Assembly (NCBI RefSeq): GCF_026625145.1
Contig: NZ_CP113088.1
Location: 496,001 to 560,000 of the forward strand
DNA: 64,000 nucleotides
Source of the DNA: Lacinutrix neustonica
Lineage (GTDB): Bacteria > Bacteroidota > Bacteroidia > Flavobacteriales > Flavobacteriaceae
Direction of reading: 5' to 3'
Shown: positions 59,219 through 64,000 of the stretch, one piece after another
Layout: every line of letters begins with the position of its first letter
How positions within the stretch are numbered: position 1 is the stretch's first letter
Notes under the pieces: model-generated
Seen by the model: the letters and a program-made list of their open reading frames with translations, nothing else
What the model was told of the DNA's origin: nothing
Databases searched by the model: none
Made by a program: the position numbers and the translations under genes

Positions 59219-59341
59219 ATGTTCGAGAAATTAAAAAGACGGTCCTTTAATTCTCAGTATTATCAAGGCAACAATAACTTTAAGCCGTCTAAATGTAGTG
59301 CTGTCATTTCACTTCATGGGCTACCTGTAATATGTTCATGA
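59219..59341 (+). CDS. Tiny ORF, doubtful
   Basis: A 40-codon ORF (MFEKLKRRSFNSQYYQGNNN ... PVICS) after the previous gene. No homology or ribosome-site evidence; it may be chance or the start of a broken gene. Confidence 0.2.
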   Translation: MFEKLKRRSFNSQYYQGNNNFKPSKCSAVISLHGLPVICS

Positions 59342-59428
59342 CATGGAATACCACCTGTAAAAAACATAACGATCCATAAACCATTATTTAATTTATAATT
59401 TCTAGATTTGCCTAACAGAATAAATTCT

Positions 59429-60568
59429 ATGGCAATTATATCTTCTTTAGGTTTAATATTAATCACCTGTATTATCATTTGGCGCGCCTGTGATGGTTTT
59501 GAAATGGCTTCCAATTACTTAGGGAGGAACATGAAGGAAGGTATTAAAGGGGCGACTATTAATGCTATTGGAAGCAGCTTGCCCGAATTATTTACCACAC
59601 TCTTCTTTTTATTTGTATTAAAAGATAAAGACGGCTTTGCTGGTGGCATTGGAACTACAGCAGGAAGTGCTGTTTTTAACGCCATGATTATTCCTGCCGT
59701 TGTTATTTTAGTGGTCATAGGTAGTGGTGTGAGCTCAAAGATTGTGCTGTCTCGAAAAGTTATTTTACGCGATGGTATCGCACTACTATTGGCTGAACTG
59801 GCCCTTATTTTCGTCATTACAGGCACCTCTTTAAACTGGGTGCATGGGTTTATATTAATGTGTTTGTATTTTGTTTATGTCGCTTATATGCTATTGAGTC
59901 AAGGTCCTGGAACTGTTGAAAATGACTATGAAGCCACTGCGGAAGGTGGGGATCGGGTGTTGGCCTTTTTTAAAGGCGATTTAGCAACCACGGTATTGGG
60001 TGATTCTAAAATTAACGGCCCAAAAGCAGTAGCTTTACTCCTAGTGTCTGTAATTTTTATTGGCTTGGCTTGTTTTTGGCTGGTAGAAGCCTGTGACGAT
60101 TTTGGCTCTGCTATAGACATGCCCATCTATTTTGTGTCTGTTATATTAGCCTCAGCGGCCACTAGTGTTCCGGATACCATCATGTCGTATAAAGACGCTA
60201 AGAAAGGCAATTACGATGATGCCGTTGCCAATGCGTTAGGGAGTAATATTTTTGATGTGTGTTTTGCTTTAGGCTTCCCGCTTTTTCTTTTCACCCTTAT
60301 TTATGGTCCTATTGAAATGAGTACAGAAACCATTGAGAATGTGGGTCAATTGAGGGTGTTATTATTACTTATAACCAGTATTGTGTTTTTTATATTTGTA
60401 TTTGCCCGAAAAGGCCTCCGACGGATTCACGCCCGTATCTTACTCTTTTTGTACGTGCTTTTTGTAGCGTATGCTGTAGGTAAGGGCATCCCTTATGAAA
60501 GTTCTGTGATTAATAGTATCTCTGATGTATTGTCTGCAATTTCAAACTGGTTTACTACTATTTTTTAA
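59429..60568 (+). CDS. CaCA-family Na+/Ca2+ exchanger-like transporter
   Basis: About 379 residues from the ATG at 59429, preferred to the TTG at 59408. Ten or so membrane helices hold the two inverted alpha repeats of the calcium/cation antiporter superfamily: GATINAIGSSLPELFTTLFF in the first half, and ASAATSVPDTIMSYKDAKKG then DAVANALGSNIFDVCFALGFP in the second. It exchanges Ca2+ or similar cations for Na+ or H+ across the membrane. Intact and apparently monocistronic. Confidence 0.87.
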   Translation: MAIISSLGLILITCIIIWRACDGFEMASNYLGRNMKEGIKGATINAIGSSLPELFTTLFFLFVLKDKDGFAGGIGTTAGSAVFNAMIIPAVVILVVIGSGVSSKIVLSRKVILRDGIALLLAELALIFVITGTSLNWVHGFILMCLYFVYVAYMLLSQGPGTVENDYEATAEGGDRVLAFFKGDLATTVLGDSKINGPKAVALLLVSVIFIGLACFWLVEACDDFGSAIDMPIYFVSVILASAATSVPDTIMSYKDAKKGNYDDAVANALGSNIFDVCFALGFPLFLFTLIYGPIEMSTETIENVGQLRVLLLLITSIVFFIFVFARKGLRRIHARILLFLYVLFVAYAVGKGIPYESSVINSISDVLSAISNWFTTIF

Positions 60569-60582
60569 TATTCAGCGTAAAT

Positions 60583-62205
60583 TTAGTCTACTTCTAAGGA
60601 TGTAAATTTAAATGTTTCGCCATCAAACAAGCCTTTATCACTCAATTTTAAAGCAGGTATGACTAGTAAGGCCATAAACGACAAGGACATATAAGGGGCA
60701 TTTAGCGTACAACCCAATTGTTTAGCCATGGTATCCAATTCAGCATATTGTCTACCTATGGTTTCACCATCTTTATCACTCATAATCCCTGCCACTGGTA
60801 GTGGGACTGTTTTTTCTTCGGAAGCATTCACTGCGCAAATCCCCCCTTTAACGGCGATAATAGCATTTACCGCTTTGCAAATGGCCGCATCATTGACTCC
60901 TACCGCAATAATATTATGCGAATCATGACCTACAGAACTAGCTATTGCGCCTTCTTTTAATCCGAAATTTTTAATAAACGCCATCGCGGGCTTCGCATTA
61001 TTATAGCGATTTACCACTGCCATTTTAAGAATATCCGTTTCTCTATTTGATACTAAATTACCATTTTCAATGGAAGCGTTGGCAATAATTTCATTGGTTA
61101 CTAATTCGCCATCAAGACATTCAATCACTCTTATTTTTTCAGCTGAAGATTCAAATCTAAAATCCGTGACATGCTTTTTATCGCAATTGAAATTATTAAG
61201 GTTTTTGAAAGTAACGTCTTTAATATTTACTGTTCCGAAGTCATAGACTAACTCACCATTAATAAACGTTTGCAAGGTTTTAAACGTTTTCAAATCTTCA
61301 ACAACAATAAAATCGGCAGGATCACCAATGTTTAACAATCCAACATCTAAATTATAATGGCTCACGGGATTGATGCACGCTGTTTGTAGTATTTTAAAAA
61401 TATCTATACCTTTTAAAACTGCTCTTGCACATAGTTGGTTAATGTGACCCATTAGCAAATCGTCCGGATGTTTATCGTCACTACAAAACATCATGTTTTC
61501 AAAATGCTGTGGCAATAACGCGATAAGGGCTTCAAAATTTTTGGCTGCACTGCCCTCTCGAATGATGACTTTCATCCCTTTTTGAAGCTTCTCTAAGCCT
61601 TCCTCAAAAGTAAAGCACTCGTGGTCTGTAGACATTCCAGCGGCGATATATTTAGTAAGATCGTCCCCACGTAAACCGGGTGCATGGCCATCAACGGGCT
61701 TATTATACTGTTTTGCCCAAGCTATTTTTTTAAGTACTTCTTCGTCATCAAACAATACCCCGGGATAATTCATCATCTCCGCTAGATATTTAATGTCCGG
61801 ATTTGCCATTAAGGTTTTTATATCCTCAGAATCAATGATGGCTCCTGCCGATTCAAAGCTTGTGGCTGGCACGCAAGATGGGGCACCAAAATTGAATTTA
61901 AAAGGCGTTTGTTTCCCATTTTCAATCATGAACTCCACGCCTTTCACACCAAGAACATTGGCTATTTCGTGAGGATCTGAAACGGTGGCTACCGTACCAT
62001 GCGTCACCGCTAGTTTTGCAAACTCACTTGGAACTAACATAGAGCTTTCTATATGAATGTGCGCATCTACAAATCCTGGTAAAATGTAATGCGTGACCTC
62101 GTGGTCTTTTTCTACAATAGCTTGTATTTTACCATTTGCAATGGTGACTTCGCCTTTGTATATGCTTTGGTTTGGTATGTCTACTATTTGGCCTTGGATT
62201 TTCAT
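60583..62205 (-). CDS. ade: Adenine deaminase
   Basis: A 540-residue amidohydrolase of the Ade family that converts adenine to hypoxanthine. The metal-binding [46 protein letters not shown] and STDHECF motifs are clear, and [13 protein letters not shown] with [20 protein letters not shown] marks the C-terminal family domain. The ATG at 62205 gives [13 protein letters not shown]; the longer ORF start at 62223 reads through a repeat sequence. Convergent with the exchanger gene, 14 bases apart. Confidence 0.93.
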   Translation of the reverse strand: MKIQGQIVDIPNQSIYKGEVTIANGKIQAIVEKDHEVTHYILPGFVDAHIHIESSMLVPSEFAKLAVTHGTVATVSDPHEIANVLGVKGVEFMIENGKQTPFKFNFGAPSCVPATSFESAGAIIDSEDIKTLMANPDIKYLAEMMNYPGVLFDDEEVLKKIAWAKQYNKPVDGHAPGLRGDDLTKYIAAGMSTDHECFTFEEGLEKLQKGMKVIIREGSAAKNFEALIALLPQHFENMMFCSDDKHPDDLLMGHINQLCARAVLKGIDIFKILQTACINPVSHYNLDVGLLNIGDPADFIVVEDLKTFKTLQTFINGELVYDFGTVNIKDVTFKNLNNFNCDKKHVTDFRFESSAEKIRVIECLDGELVTNEIIANASIENGNLVSNRETDILKMAVVNRYNNAKPAMAFIKNFGLKEGAIASSVGHDSHNIIAVGVNDAAICKAVNAIIAVKGGICAVNASEEKTVPLPVAGIMSDKDGETIGRQYAELDTMAKQLGCTLNAPYMSLSFMALLVIPALKLSDKGLFDGETFKFTSLEVD

Positions 62206-62214
62206 ATAATTACA

Positions 62215-62229
62215 CTTCGACAAGCTCAG
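62215..62229. repeat. Interspersed CTTCGACAAGCTCAG word, second copy
   Basis: The 15-base word of the inverted repeat at 20872-20886 recurs here, between the dsbD and ade genes, followed by TGTGACATT. Only one arm is present, so it is a partial element. Confidence 0.6.
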
Positions 62230-62251
62230 TGTGACATTTCGGTATTAGTTA

Positions 62252-64000
62252 CTACTTCTTAAAATTTTCCAAACCATTTTTCAACCACTCTAAATACTCA
62301 TCTTCATTGGGTGTGTAAGCAGTGGTGTGGTTTAGCAATTCCATATCATGATTTAATAATACATAAAAGGGTTGCGAATTGTTTTGGAAATTCACTGTTT
62401 GTAGGGTGGCCCATTGATCACCAATGGTTTTAATTTTCTTAACTAAACCATTGGCTTTTATGTATTTGAATTGCTCTGCTTCGGGCAATTCTTTTCTATC
62501 ATCGACGTATAATGAGATGATGATATAGTTGTCATTTAAAATTTGATAGATTTTATCTTGACTCCAAACCTGCTCTTCCATCTTTCTGCAGTTTACACAG
62601 GCATACCCCGTAAAATCCAGCATAATAGGTTTATTTTGCTCTTTTGCAGCTGCTATGCCTGCTTCTAAATCCTTATAACAGTTGAGACCTAATGGACATT
62701 CTGAATCCTTTTCATATAAACTATAAGGCAGTGGCGGCGGGAAACCGCTCAACAGTTTCAAATTCGCATACTTTGTATTGGTTAATCCTGGAATTAAATA
62801 CACAACAAATGCTGCCACTAAAAAGATAAAAGCGCCTTTACTAAAGCTTATTTTTTTGAAAGGGCCATCGTGTGGAAACTTGATTTTTCCCAATAAATAA
62901 AGCAACAAACCAATTCCAATGATGATCCAAAGGCCAATAAATACCTCTCTTGGTAAAATGCCCCAGTGTTTTACTAAATCGGCATTCGATAAGAATTTTA
63001 AAGCCAGTGCTATCTCGATAAAACCTAACACCACTTTTACTGTATTTAACCAACCACCGGATTTTGGCAATGAGTTTAACCATTTCGGAAACATGGCAAA
63101 TAATGTAAATGGTAAAGCCAAAGCCAAACCAAAACCACTCATTCCCGCTGTTAATTGCATCGCTCCTCCATCGCTTGTTAGGGAACTTCCTAACAGCGTA
63201 CCCAAAATAGGTCCAGTACAAGAAAAGGAAACAATGGCAAGCGTCATGGCCATAAAAAAGATACCTATAATACCACCAATACTATTCGCTTTATTATCTA
63301 AAGCGGCACTCCAAGAATGTGGTAAGGTCAATTCGAAATACCCAAAAAACGAAAACGCAAAGGCAATGAATATGACAAAGAAAATAATATTTAAAGTCAC
63401 ATTCGTTGAAATGTTATTTAGTATTTCCGGATCTAAAGAGTCTAATACATGAAAGGGTAAACTGAGTAAAACGTAGATTAAAAAGATAAAGAAGCCATAG
63501 AGTATTGAATTGGCCAAGCCTTTTTTAGAATCGCTAGCACTTTTAGTAAAAAACGAGACGGTCAAAGGTATCATAGGAAACACACAAGGTGTTAACAAGG
63601 CGATTAACCCCCCTAAAAAGCCCAAAAAGAAAATGGTAAAATTACTCTTCTTAGCGATAGCTTCCTTTTTGTAATTATCCCAACCGGTGACCCCTAGGTT
63701 TAACGCTTCAGATTTCGCCTGACTCGCTGCATCTAATCCTATAACCTCTGTACGTTGTGCTTGGCCGTCTAGAGAGGTATTAAACTCGAAGACCGTGGGT
63801 GCTAAACACTTTTCGTCATCACAGGCTTGATAGAATACTTCTGCGGTAATGCTTTTTAATTCAGGGTTTAATATTTTAAAGCGTTGTTTAAAAATGGCTT
63901 GGTTTTCAAAATAACGCACCTCCATTTGAAACGCTTGTTCAAATACCGTTTTGGTTTTAGACTCAGAGGTCTCTCCTAGTAACACATAGTCTTCTGAATC
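62252..64000 (-). CDS. dsbD: Thiol:disulfide interchange protein DsbD (partial)
   Basis: The coding frame runs off the window's right edge, so the N-terminus is missing. Within view, about 582 residues: part of the alpha domain with ACDDEKCLAPT, an eight-helix transmembrane domain with LTPCVFPMIPLTVSF and SFSCTGPILGTLLGSS, and a C-terminal thioredoxin-like domain with GYACVNCRKMEEQVW. DsbD moves electrons from cytoplasmic thioredoxin to periplasmic disulfide partners. Intact as seen, 47 bases from ade on the same strand. Confidence 0.92.
   Translation of the reverse strand, partial: DSEDYVLLGETSESKTKTVFEQAFQMEVRYFENQAIFKQRFKILNPELKSITAEVFYQACDDEKCLAPTVFEFNTSLDGQAQRTEVIGLDAASQAKSEALNLGVTGWDNYKKEAIAKKSNFTIFFLGFLGGLIALLTPCVFPMIPLTVSFFTKSASDSKKGLANSILYGFFIFLIYVLLSLPFHVLDSLDPEILNNISTNVTLNIIFFVIFIAFAFSFFGYFELTLPHSWSAALDNKANSIGGIIGIFFMAMTLAIVSFSCTGPILGTLLGSSLTSDGGAMQLTAGMSGFGLALALPFTLFAMFPKWLNSLPKSGGWLNTVKVVLGFIEIALALKFLSNADLVKHWGILPREVFIGLWIIIGIGLLLYLLGKIKFPHDGPFKKISFSKGAFIFLVAAFVVYLIPGLTNTKYANLKLLSGFPPPLPYSLYEKDSECPLGLNCYKDLEAGIAAAKEQNKPIMLDFTGYACVNCRKMEEQVWSQDKIYQILNDNYIIISLYVDDRKELPEAEQFKYIKANGLVKKIKTIGDQWATLQTVNFQNNSQPFYVLLNHDMELLNHTTAYTPNEDEYLEWLKNGLENFKK

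Noticed and set aside
1..64000. Programmed frameshifting as the cause of the many broken frames
   Set aside because: The breaks lack slippery heptamers and occur in unrelated genes such as dnaK, panB and menD that are never known to need it. Their shared CCGG context fits sequencing error better.

Overview
The window looks like a chromosomal piece of a Flavobacteriaceae-type Bacteroidota. The signs are an AT-rich base composition, a menaquinone locus, proteins with type IX secretion (T9SS) C-terminal tails ending in YPNP-type domains, a TAnnTTTG promoter in front of sdaA, DUF2853, and lipoproteins with SCS or AC lipoboxes. No tRNA or rRNA gene, CRISPR array or intact insertion sequence was seen.

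Layout. 0-13 kb holds menaquinone synthesis (menE, menC, menA, menB, menD, menF and a menI-type thioesterase), interrupted by a CPBP protease, a fatty-acid hydroxylase, three SpoIIAA-like paralogues and an S1-type RNA-binding protein. 12-32 kb is mostly housekeeping: a hydrolase, an acetyltransferase, a Tet(M)-like GTPase, a LOV-like PAS protein, a secreted endonuclease I, nitronate monooxygenase, dnaK, two metallopeptidase lipoproteins, sdaA, panB, an RluA-type pseudouridine synthase and an aldehyde dehydrogenase. 32-34 kb is a palindrome-rich repeat cluster built around a DUF559 gene. 34-39 kb has a histidine kinase behind two copies of a small-protein plus membrane-protein pair, then comM. 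39-43.8 kb is scarred: a T9SS tail remnant, a REP/MITE-like inverted repeat, a T9SS protein, an ISAs1 transposase remnant and a second, broken 5' copy of comM.

43.8-55.8 kb is the outstanding region. It is a compact run of about 13 genes on the minus strand, none with an obvious signal peptide. It starts with a subtilase, continues through largely unrecognised proteins (two with helix-hairpin-helix-like motifs, one resembling the trypsin-co-occurring Trypco2 domain), and ends with a GH24 lysozyme and a VanY/M15 peptidase fused to a strikingly well conserved Hedgehog N-terminal signalling domain. An AraC regulator, a LuxR-type response regulator and a membrane-anchored metzincin lie next to it, and the leader before the subtilase is a tandem 89-bp duplication. 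I read this as a candidate undescribed multi-gene system, possibly acting on cell walls or in conflict. That function is inference. The window closes with a CaCA exchanger, adenine deaminase and a partial DsbD.

Many genes carry frameshifts, about thirty in 64 kb, including dnaK, menD, menF, panB and sdaA. Most of the breaks fall where restoring a CCGG core (usually TCCGGA) repairs the frame. I therefore treat them as probable systematic sequencing errors at a modified motif and annotate each gene as one feature. Coordinates of these genes span the reconstructed reading frame.
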